From the NCBI GenBank assembly GCA_947495575.1, contig CANLZL010000002.1:310001-374000 (forward strand): 64,000 nucleotides of DNA, written 5' to 3'. Positions 36,158 through 42,987 of the stretch are shown piece by piece. Every line of letters starts with the position of its first letter. Positions within the stretch are counted from its first letter, which is position 1. The notes under the pieces were generated by a model. It was not told the DNA's origin. It made no database searches and saw only the letters and a list, made by a program, of their open reading frames with translations. Made by a program: the position numbers and the translations under genes. Source of the stretch: an uncultured Nioella sp. (GTDB taxonomy: Bacteria; Pseudomonadota; Alphaproteobacteria; Rhodobacterales; Rhodobacteraceae).

Positions 36158-37608
36158 GCAGATATCTCCCGCCAACGGCGCCCATCACGATGCATCAGGA
36201 TCAACGCATCTTCCGGCCCGGCTGTACCAGCATCATAGCTTACCGGCCGATCGCCCTTGTTCGTCCAGTCTGCAATCAATGGATCGGTCCATGCCCAGGC
36301 TGCTTCAACCTCATCTCCGCGCATAAACAAGGTTTGGTTTCCGCGGATAACATCCATGATCAGACGCTCATACGCGTCTGGCACATCTGCGGCCGCTGCA
36401 CCAAGCGCGTCGGCAAAGGTCATGTCCATCGGAACTTCGACGAAACGCATCCCGCCGGGACCCGGTTCCTTGATCGTCATCCGCAGGTCGATCCCTTCGT
36501 CAGGCTGCAACCGGATTGTCAAAATGTTGCACCGGGGATGGTCGGCCTCAGTAAAGATATTATGGGGCGGCTCTTTGAAGCTGATGACAATCTCAGACAT
36601 GCGCGCCTTCATCCGCTTGCCGGTCCGCAGGTAAAACGGAACCCCATTCCAGCGCCAGTTGGACACTTTCACCTTCATGGCGATGAAGCTTTCTGTCCGA
36701 CTATCAGGGTTCTCGGAATCCTCAAGATAGGACGGCCCGTCAAGCCCTTCACGGTATTGACCACGCACGATATCGTCAGATGGGACAGGGTCTAATGCAC
36801 GGATAACCTTGAGTTTTTCGTCGCGCACGGAATCAGGTTCAAAATGCGAGGGCGGTTCCATTGCCGTCAGGCACAAGAGTTGCATCAGGTGGTTTTGCAC
36901 CATATCCCGCATCGCACCCGATTTGTCGTAATAGGCCCCGCGCCCGCCAACGCCGACTGTTTCTGCAACGGTGATCTGCACGTGGTCGATATATTGCGCG
37001 TTCCAAAGCGGCTCGAACAAAATGTTGGCGAACCGCACCGCCATCAGGTTTTGCACCGTTTCTTTGCCAAGATAGTGGTCAATCCGGTAAATCTGCGTCT
37101 CGTCGAAATACTCCGCCAAGGTCGCGTTCAGATCTTTTGCGGTTTCGAGATCGCGGCCAAATGGCTTTTCGACAACGATACGTGACGCGTTGCCAGCAAT
37201 TCCATGAGTCTTGAGGCGTTCCGCGATTGCACCAAACAGGCTGGGTGCAACGGAAAAGTAGAAGGCCGAAACGACGTCCTTGCGCATCAGGCCCTTCAGC
37301 TCTTTCCAGCCGGCCTTGCCCGTGGCGTCGACAGGCACATAGTGCAGCCGTTCCAAAAACCCGTCGATCGAGGCCTTATCCTGCACGTTGGCCCCAGCAA
37401 ATTCCTTGATCGCATCGCGGATTGATGCGCGCCAGGCAGCGCTGTCCATATCACTGCGTGCCGCACCGATGATCCGAGAGGCCTCGGGCATCTGGCCGGA
37501 CAGAAAGCGCCGGTATAGGCCCGGCAGGATTTTGCGACGGGCCAGATCGCCCGTTCCGCCAAAAATCACAAGGTCAAAATCATCCACTGGAATAACGCGC
37601 GAAACCAT
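36154..37608 (-). CDS. zwf: Glucose-6-phosphate 1-dehydrogenase
   Basis: It oxidises glucose-6-phosphate to 6-phosphogluconolactone with NADP+ (or NAD+). The 484-residue protein has the nucleotide-binding start LVIFGGTGDLARRKILPGLY, RIVVEKPFGRDLETAKDLN, the active-site signature YRIDHYLGKETVQNLMAVRFAN (read as YRIDHYLGKETVQ then NLMAVRFAN) and FYLRTGKRM. ATG 37608 has AGAGGATG upstream. It is first in the operon, and a LacI-type palindrome lies 46-63 bases upstream. Confidence 0.98.
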   Translation of the reverse strand: MVSRVIPVDDFDLVIFGGTGDLARRKILPGLYRRFLSGQMPEASRIIGAARSDMDSAAWRASIRDAIKEFAGANVQDKASIDGFLERLHYVPVDATGKAGWKELKGLMRKDVVSAFYFSVAPSLFGAIAERLKTHGIAGNASRIVVEKPFGRDLETAKDLNATLAEYFDETQIYRIDHYLGKETVQNLMAVRFANILFEPLWNAQYIDHVQITVAETVGVGGRGAYYDKSGAMRDMVQNHLMQLLCLTAMEPPSHFEPDSVRDEKLKVIRALDPVPSDDIVRGQYREGLDGPSYLEDSENPDSRTESFIAMKVKVSNWRWNGVPFYLRTGKRMKARMSEIVISFKEPPHNIFTEADHPRCNILTIRLQPDEGIDLRMTIKEPGPGGMRFVEVPMDMTFADALGAAAADVPDAYERLIMDVIRGNQTLFMRGDEVEAAWAWTDPLIADWTNKGDRPVSYDAGTAGPEDALILMHRDGRRWREISA

Positions 37609-37653
37609 GTGGCATCCTCTCATATTCAGGTTTCAGGCTGGATTGACCTGAAA

Positions 37654-37671
37654 AATGTTAGCGCTATCATT
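37654..37671. promoter_or_regulatory. LacI-type operator upstream of zwf-pgl-pgi
   Basis: AATGTTAGC-GCTATCATT is an 18-bp palindrome with one mismatch and the central GC-containing core typical of LacI/GalR-family operators (TNNTAGCGCTANNA-like). It lies 46-63 bases upstream of the zwf start, in the promoter region. A sugar-responsive LacI-type regulator encoded elsewhere is inferred. Confidence 0.65.
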
Positions 37672-37770
37672 AGCCTTCAGAATGGCTCTACACGCAAATT
37701 CTCTTTGCGTCCAGTTTTACACGAACGGGTTGGAAACTATATGGCCGTTTTCGGGGCTGCGGCGTTGCGT

Positions 37771-38373
37771 TCACGCCTCCAGTTCTGCATCCCAATACAA
37801 GAAATCCATCCAGCTTTCATGCAGGTGGTTTGGCGGAAATTTGCGCCCCATATTGCGCAACTCTTCTGCACCCGGTTGGCGCGGCGGTTTTCGCAGGGAC
37901 ATGTTGCATTGGCGCAAGCTCTTGGATCCTTTGCGTAAATTGCATTTCGAACACGCTGCTACAACGTTTTCCCAAGAGGTCACCCCACCGCTGGCACGCG
38001 GCACGACATGATCAAAGGTCAAATCCCCAGTTGTCCCGCAATACTGGCACGAAAATTCATCCCGCAAGAACAGGTTGAAGCGCGTGAAGGCCACTCTGCG
38101 CTGTGGCTTGACGAAATCTTTGAGCACCACGACCGAGGGAATGCGGATACGAGTCGTCGGGGAATGTACGTATTCATCATATTCCGCAACGATTTGGACA
38201 CGGTCGAGAAAGGCCGCCTTTACAGCGTCCTGCCACGGCCATAGCGACAACGGGTAATAGGAGAGCGGACGATAATCTGCGTTCAATACCAAAGCAGGAT
38301 GATGCCGTAGCGCCCCCGGCTCACGCACGAAATTCGTTCTGAAACTGCCGTCTGGACTGCTGCTACCATCCAT
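37771..38373 (-). CDS. HNH endonuclease family protein
   Basis: This 200-residue protein has the start HPALVLNADYRPLSYYPLSLW common to alphaproteobacterial members, and an HNH domain with zinc ligands CQYCG and CSKCN. DLTFDHVVPRASGGVTSWENVV holds the D-H and N of the HNH motif (here read as TFDHVVPRASGG and SWENVV). Such proteins are widely conserved as single genes; the substrate and role are not established. AGGAG precedes the ATG. The gene is separated from the carboxylesterase upstream by about 180 bases containing overlapping hairpins. Confidence 0.88.
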   Translation of the reverse strand: MDGSSSPDGSFRTNFVREPGALRHHPALVLNADYRPLSYYPLSLWPWQDAVKAAFLDRVQIVAEYDEYVHSPTTRIRIPSVVVLKDFVKPQRRVAFTRFNLFLRDEFSCQYCGTTGDLTFDHVVPRASGGVTSWENVVAACSKCNLRKGSKSLRQCNMSLRKPPRQPGAEELRNMGRKFPPNHLHESWMDFLYWDAELEA

Positions 38374-38387
38374 GAGTAACTCCTAAA

Positions 38388-38434
38388 CCGCTCTGTCTGC
38401 CCGTATCGGCATCAGAGCGGGAGCCACCCCGCTC
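38388..38434 (-). other. Two mutually exclusive hairpins upstream of the HNH gene
   Basis: CCGCTCTG (38388-38395) pairs with CAGAGCGG (38413-38420), while GAGCGGG (38415-38421) pairs with CCCGCTC (38428-38434). The shared segment can join only one. The structure lies 15 bases before the HNH start codon and about 120 bases behind the carboxylesterase stop. It could end upstream transcription or act as an attenuator. Confidence 0.45.
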
Positions 38435-38555
38435 CTGCCATAGTCCAACTATATCTGGCATTTGCATTCTGGCAAGTACCACATTTAGCGGGATCTAGGG
38501 TTTAATTAGCGCTTTAGTGTGAACCGAGTGTGACAGCCGTCCGTAGGCTGGTCGA

Positions 38556-39233
38556 TTAATCCTCTGCGGCCTCAACGCCCAACACGTCACGAATGAAGCT
38601 CAGCGCCACCGACAATCCATCCGGGGCAATACCATGGGCTGTCCCCCGCATGATATGCGCGTAAACAGTGATTCCAGCAGCTTGCAGGGCTTCCGCCGCC
38701 GCCGGCAGGCTTTGGGGTGGCACAACATCATCCTGATCACCATGGATCAACAAGACGGGCGGGCGGGCGGTAATTTCATCCGCCAATAACTCGGGCTCCA
38801 ACAGACGCCCGGAGAAACCAACGATTCCTGCAAACTCCTGATCCCATCTTGGAGCGACATGCAGGCTGATCATTGTGCCTTGGCTAAAACCAACAAGGAC
38901 GGTTCGGTCCGGGGTTACGCCCTCTTCTTCCATGATCTGGGTCAGGAACGCCCTCAGGTCATCTGTTGCGCGCGCCATGCCTTCGGCGGCGGCCTCTTCA
39001 GAACTGCCATCAATCCAAGGGATCGGGAACCATTGGAACCCCATTGGATTCATGGCCGAGCGTTCCGGCGCGTCGGGGGCAACAAAAACTGTATTCGGTA
39101 GATGTGGCGCCAAAGGATCGGCTAAGCCAAGCAAGTCGTTCCCGTCAGCCCCATAGCCATGCAGGAAAATCACAAGACTATCCGCCTCGCCCGAGGCTGC
39201 TTCCCGCCGACCATATTCCAAAACGCGCGTCAT
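38556..39233 (-). CDS. Phospholipase/carboxylesterase family hydrolase
   Basis: This 225-residue alpha/beta hydrolase belongs to the carboxylesterase/thioesterase family of YpfH and acyl-protein thioesterases. Landmarks are LVIFLHGYGADGNDLLGLA, FVAPDAPERSAMNPMGFQWF, the nucleophile elbow LVGFSQGTMISL, the acid in LLIHGDQDDVVPP and the histidine in MRGTAHGIAPDG. The start at 39233 overlaps the AlkA-type stop by 4 bases (ATGA), so the two genes form an operon. The substrate is unknown. Confidence 0.9.
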   Translation of the reverse strand: MTRVLEYGRREAASGEADSLVIFLHGYGADGNDLLGLADPLAPHLPNTVFVAPDAPERSAMNPMGFQWFPIPWIDGSSEEAAAEGMARATDDLRAFLTQIMEEEGVTPDRTVLVGFSQGTMISLHVAPRWDQEFAGIVGFSGRLLEPELLADEITARPPVLLIHGDQDDVVPPQSLPAAAEALQAAGITVYAHIMRGTAHGIAPDGLSVALSFIRDVLGVEAAED

Positions 39234-39859
39234 CTGATCCCTTCCCGTTCTTTGGCCACGTGGTAGTAGGCCCAAAGTGCGCGGGCGGCAACCGCTCGCC
39301 AGGGCGACCAGTCTTCGGACATGGCCCGCATTTCCTTTTCAGTGGGACGTTCGGGTAACTCGAAAAGCAAACGGGCGGATTCCTGCAAGGCCAGGTCGGC
39401 GGGCGCGAACACATCAGCACGGCCAAGCGAGAACATCGCATAAATCTCAGCCGTCCAACGCCCGACCCCGGTGACTTCAGTCAGGGTGGAAATCACTTCA
39501 TCTGTTGGTGCCTGCCGCAATTCGTGAAAATTGATCCGTGCTTCGGCCAAGGCCCGGGCGTATCGAATCTTCTGTCGGCTGAGGCCACAGGCCTTCAGGT
39601 CATCATCACTCGCCCACATAATCTTGCGCGGTCCGGTCAGTTTTGCCTGTTTCAGCCGCCCCCAAATCGCGTTTGCGGCGGCGACGGATACTTGTTGGCT
39701 GACAATAGCACTTAACACCTGGTCAAACCCGTCCCTGCGCCGACGCAAAGGCAGCGGCCCGGTCTGGCGCAGGGCCATGGCAAATTCAGGGTGGTTTTCT
39801 GCCAACCAAGCCGCGCCTTCCGCCACGCAAGCCGGTGTCTCTATGATGCGTCCAACCAT
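39230..39859 (-). CDS. DNA-3-methyladenine glycosylase II (AlkA/HhH-GPD type)
   Basis: The 209-residue base-excision repair glycosylase removes alkylated bases. It has FDQVLSAIVSQQVSVAAANAIWGRL (read as FDQVLSAIVSQQVS), the helix-hairpin-helix LTEVTGVGRWTAEIYAMFSLG and the catalytic aspartate region DVFAPADLALQESA. It lacks the N-terminal AlkA beta domain, like the short bacterial glycosylases. ATG 39859 has GAGGG upstream; earlier in-frame codons run through unlikely sequence. No SOS box is evident upstream. It is coupled to the carboxylesterase gene. Confidence 0.9.
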   Translation of the reverse strand: MVGRIIETPACVAEGAAWLAENHPEFAMALRQTGPLPLRRRRDGFDQVLSAIVSQQVSVAAANAIWGRLKQAKLTGPRKIMWASDDDLKACGLSRQKIRYARALAEARINFHELRQAPTDEVISTLTEVTGVGRWTAEIYAMFSLGRADVFAPADLALQESARLLFELPERPTEKEMRAMSEDWSPWRAVAARALWAYYHVAKEREGIR

Positions 39860-40011
39860 TTTACCCTCTATATGTCCGCGCTGACCTTGCCGCTCGAAAC
39901 GCAAAATGCCAATCCCCGGCAATCCGAAACCTGCGCATTGAGAGTTCAGTGTGCGCGGCTGCACTGTTCCCGCTCTTTCCATTTTCCAAAAAGCGCTTTA
40001 GCGATCACCGC

Positions 40012-41235
40012 ATGACTGATGTAGCTCACGCGCCCGTTGATGATGCCGCCGCCCGGCGGAATGTGCTGGTATTGGTATTGGCGCAAGCCATCCTTGGCTC
40101 GCAAATGCCCATGATCTTTGTCGTTGGTGGACTGGCCGGTCAAATGCTGGCGCCCAACCCCTGTTTGGCGACGCTACCAATTTCCCTGATCGTTTTTGGG
40201 TCGATGACCACCGCACCGTGGCTATCAAATCTGATGCAACGCTCGGGGCGGAAAACCGGGTTTTTCGTCGGGACGCTTGGCGGGGCCGTTGGCGCGATGG
40301 TTTCGGCCTACGGTCTTTATTCCGACAGCTTCCTGATCTTCCTGTTTGGGTCGTATCTGACTGGCATCTATATGTCTGCGCAGGGGTTCTTTCGGTTCGC
40401 GGCCTCAGATGCGGCCAGTGAAAGTTTCCGCCCGAAGGCCATTTCTTATGTCATGGCAGGCGGGCTGCTATCGGCGCTCATCGGCCCGCAATTGGTGAAA
40501 GCAACCAATGACATATCGGTCATTCCCTTCTTGGGCGTGTATGTCGCTGTCGTGGGGCTCAACCTTTTTGGCGCGGTATTGTTTCCATTCCTGAAACTGC
40601 CAAAACCTGCGCCGCGCACCGCCGAAACACCCCGCGGACGGACCAGGGCCGAGTTGTTACGCGATCCAGCGATTGTCGTAGCCATGATCTGCGCGATGGT
40701 TGCCTATTCTCTCATGAACCTTGTCATGACCTCAACGCCGCTGGCCGTGGTCGGATGCGGGTTCGAGCAAGACACGGCTGCCGATATTGTCTCTGCGCAT
40801 GTCCTTGCGATGTTTATCCCCTCTTTCTTCACCGGTCACCTCATTGCCCGGTTCGGCGCGACCAAGATTGTGGCGATTGGTTTGATTATTTTGGCCGGGG
40901 CTGGCGTGGTCGCCCTGTCAGGTGTGACTTTGGAGAATTTCTTCATCGCGCTTATCCTTTTGGGTGTCGGCTGGAACTTTGGGTTCATCGGCGCGACAAC
41001 CATGTTGCAAGCCGCCCATAGCCCAGAAGAACGCGGGACGGTTCAGGGCCTGAATGACGCGGTCGTCTTTGGCTGCGTCACGCTTGCCTCCCTCGCGTCT
41101 GGCGGGTTGATGAATTGTTCGGGAGGCGATGTCGTCGCGGGCTGGACGGCCGTAAACCTTGCCATGGCGCCCTTCCTTGTTCTGGCGGGCGGCGCCCTGA
41201 TCTGGCTGGCTCTCAAACCCAAAACCGCCCACTGA
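40012..41235 (+). CDS. Major facilitator superfamily transporter
   Basis: The 407-residue protein has twelve hydrophobic segments. A cytoplasmic start (TDVAHAPVDDAAARRN) leads to the first helix VLVLVLAQAILGSQMPMIFV. The loop-2 signature region reads LMQRSGRKTGFFVG, and a central cytoplasmic loop (KPAPRTAETPRGRTRAELLR) separates the two six-helix halves. HSPEERGTVQGLNDAVVFG near helix 10-11 is common in uncharacterised MFS permeases. The substrate cannot be told. It diverges from the AlkA-type gene, and a 12-bp hairpin spans its stop codon. Confidence 0.9.
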   Translation: MTDVAHAPVDDAAARRNVLVLVLAQAILGSQMPMIFVVGGLAGQMLAPNPCLATLPISLIVFGSMTTAPWLSNLMQRSGRKTGFFVGTLGGAVGAMVSAYGLYSDSFLIFLFGSYLTGIYMSAQGFFRFAASDAASESFRPKAISYVMAGGLLSALIGPQLVKATNDISVIPFLGVYVAVVGLNLFGAVLFPFLKLPKPAPRTAETPRGRTRAELLRDPAIVVAMICAMVAYSLMNLVMTSTPLAVVGCGFEQDTAADIVSAHVLAMFIPSFFTGHLIARFGATKIVAIGLIILAGAGVVALSGVTLENFFIALILLGVGWNFGFIGATTMLQAAHSPEERGTVQGLNDAVVFGCVTLASLASGGLMNCSGGDVVAGWTAVNLAMAPFLVLAGGALIWLALKPKTAH

Positions 41236-41254
41236 TTTTTAGATCAGTGGGCGG
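41225..41254 (-). terminator. Terminator hairpin overlapping the MFS stop codon
   Basis: CCGCCCACTGAT/ATCAGTGGGCGG forms a perfect 12-bp stem with loop TTTTAG; the MFS stop TGA (41233-41235) is inside its first arm. On the minus strand the stem is followed by TTTTGGG, so it is best placed to end transcripts of the DUF6456-like gene, though it may work in both directions. Confidence 0.8.
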
Positions 41255-41261
41255 CCAAAGG

Positions 41262-41332
41262 CTTGTGCAATTCCTAACGAGGGAGGGGCGTCAGGCCGGT
41301 GAACTGCCAAGTGCCGGCGCGAATTGCACAAG
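41262..41332. other. Long structured element between convergent genes
   Basis: CTTGTGCAATTC (41262-41273) is perfectly complementary to GAATTGCACAAG (41321-41332), and a second stem GCCGG/CCGGC (41295-41299 with 41314-41318) lies inside. The 71-nt fold sits between the MFS and DUF6456-like genes, next to a separate terminator hairpin. It resembles a small structured RNA or a remnant of a small palindromic mobile element. No function is known. Confidence 0.5.
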
Positions 41333-41351
41333 GTTTGTTTCCAAATTGAAC

Positions 41352-42491
41352 TCAATCCTGTGAGACAGGAACGAACCCGTGCCGGGTTTCATAGTGCTTG
41401 AGCAACCGTTGCAGCCCGATCTTGAGCACGATTTTTCCAGACCGCGCAGACCAGCCAAGGCGCTTTTCTGCGGATTCCAACCCTTCCAGAAAGCAACAGA
41501 CCCGCATAACCACATCGGCCAAACCCGGCCCCAGATCATCCATTGCGTCGCTGACCCTATCACGGGCAGCCCGCGGCCCCTCTCCGATACCGCCATCAGA
41601 GAACCCTGCGCCCCGGTCACTGCCTGTTAGGAATTTTTCCCAGTTTTGCGCGACGCGTGGCCCCATTTGGGCTCGCTCAAAATCTTCACGCAGCCTCTCT
41701 CCTGCCTGCACAAGATCCATCGACAGGAAGAGCTTTCCGTCCCGCCCTTTGCGACGCGCCAACATGGCCAAAGGAGATTCAGCCAAATTTACTCGAATTT
41801 TACGAATTGCGCCGTCATCTTGTTTAACTGGGCGTTCGCCCCAAACTTGGTGTTGCGCCACAAAGGGCGTCGCAGCCTCTGCCAGTTCCATTGGCCGGCG
41901 GCGACGCTTGCGGTCCTCGTCAATCAAACGTTTCAGAGCTGACTTGCCAGCCTCTGTGATCCTGTAGACCGTGACCCGCCCGCGCTTGGCCGTTGAAATC
42001 CAGTCCTTTAAAGCAAAGGCATGAGCAACTTTCCTGTCCAACACAGCCGTGCGTGTTTGGCTGCCGTCAGGCCCCGCGCGCAGGACAATTGCTTTATCCA
42101 TGTCCTGTGCCAGTACCAATGTGGCCTCCTTCTCGCAAAGGCGGCGCAAGATGCGGCGGGCTTCGCGATTGACGGTGGATTCGTCGGACACCAATGGGGG
42201 CCTTATATGGGCTGTCATCGTGCTTTGCTCCTTCGGAACGATATTGGTTGTTTCTGAATTGGAAACGAAGTTGGCGTGAAGCGCAGAAAGCGCCTCATCC
42301 ACAAGCGGATCTTCGCGCCGGGCCTCTACGGCCCGCACCCGACGCGCGATGGTCGAGGGATGGCGATGCGTGGCCTTTGCAATTTGGCGCAAACTGGCCC
42401 CGCGACCGGTATGATCGAGGTAGTTTCTGGCGTCTTCAGGCAGCCAGTCCGGATAGTCTCGCCCGGTCACTGTTGTCTTGTCGCAAATCAT
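41352..42491 (-). CDS. DUF6456-type helix-turn-helix protein
   Basis: The 379-residue protein has an N-terminal helix-turn-helix segment (ASLRQIAKATHRHPSTIARRVRAVE, read as SLRQIAKATHRHPSTIARR). A winged-helix-like middle part (VAHAFALKDWISTAKRGRVTVYRITEAGKSAL) follows. A C-terminal domain with NLAESPLAMLARRKGRDGKLFL, RLREDFERAQMGPRVAQNWEKF and LGWSARSGKIVLKIGLQRL is what I know as DUF6456, seen in alphaproteobacteria. The role is unknown; DNA binding is inferred from the two HTH-like regions. The upstream gap, shared with a DUF6477-like gene, has two DnaA-box-like sequences. Confidence 0.8.
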   Translation of the reverse strand: MICDKTTVTGRDYPDWLPEDARNYLDHTGRGASLRQIAKATHRHPSTIARRVRAVEARREDPLVDEALSALHANFVSNSETTNIVPKEQSTMTAHIRPPLVSDESTVNREARRILRRLCEKEATLVLAQDMDKAIVLRAGPDGSQTRTAVLDRKVAHAFALKDWISTAKRGRVTVYRITEAGKSALKRLIDEDRKRRRRPMELAEAATPFVAQHQVWGERPVKQDDGAIRKIRVNLAESPLAMLARRKGRDGKLFLSMDLVQAGERLREDFERAQMGPRVAQNWEKFLTGSDRGAGFSDGGIGEGPRAARDRVSDAMDDLGPGLADVVMRVCCFLEGLESAEKRLGWSARSGKIVLKIGLQRLLKHYETRHGFVPVSQD

Positions 42492-42511
42492 TGCCAGCCT
42501 CCGATGCGCGC

Positions 42512-42574
42512 TGTGGATAACGACATCAAGCCTTTGGGAAGATTGATTACTTTTTGGTTAAAATCTGTGGATAT
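42512..42574. promoter_or_regulatory. Two DnaA-box-like sequences in a divergent promoter region
   Basis: TGTGGATAA at 42512-42520 is the exact complement of the strong DnaA box TTATCCACA, and TGTGGATAT at 42566-42574 differs at one base. Both have the same orientation, 54 bases apart, in an AT-rich divergent intergenic region. DnaA binding is inferred; nothing else suggests a replication origin here. Confidence 0.45.
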
Positions 42575-42698
42575 TGAGCTAATTGTTTCGATTTCGTAAA
42601 CAAACGAAGAGGACCGTTCGCAGGAAAAAAGAATCCGCAACAGGACGTGTTCCAGCGGCAACATCGACCCATGACCAACCCGAAACATGAGGGACATC

Positions 42699-42965
42699 AT
42701 GACCAATCTGCTGTCGACTGAATTAAGCAATCTGCGCCGCCCCCGCCTGTTGATGCAGGCAGCAAATATTGGCGCAACCGCATTAAAAAAGGCCGGGCGG
42801 AAATACCCGGCCGGCCTGAAGGGTCCAGTGGCGCGGTTGCTGTCCGAAGAGGCGGAGCTGGATGAAAAACGCCGAGAGGGCGAGGCCGATTACTCGCCCC
42901 GCCGTCACGTTGATCTGATGATGGCTTTGCTTTTGGCGGCTCAGACCACGCAACATGTGATCTGA
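42699..42965 (+). CDS. DUF6477-type small protein
   Basis: The 88-residue protein reads LSNLRRPRLLMQAANIGATAL, then LLSEEAELDEKRREGEADYSPRRHVDLMMALLLAA (read as EAELDEKRREGEADYSPRRH). I recognise this pattern as the DUF6477 family of Rhodobacteraceae, with no known function. ATG 42699 (MTNLLSTEL) fits the family better than ATG 42687. It is divergent from the DUF6456-like gene, and the two unknown proteins may be functionally linked. Confidence 0.75.
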   Translation: MTNLLSTELSNLRRPRLLMQAANIGATALKKAGRKYPAGLKGPVARLLSEEAELDEKRREGEADYSPRRHVDLMMALLLAAQTTQHVI

Positions 42966-42987
42966 GCCTGATGAGATGGCCGGGCGC

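Noticed and set aside
42492-42698. Chromosome replication origin
   Set aside because: Two DnaA-like boxes and AT-rich DNA are not enough; there is no dnaA, parAB, hemE or box cluster nearby.
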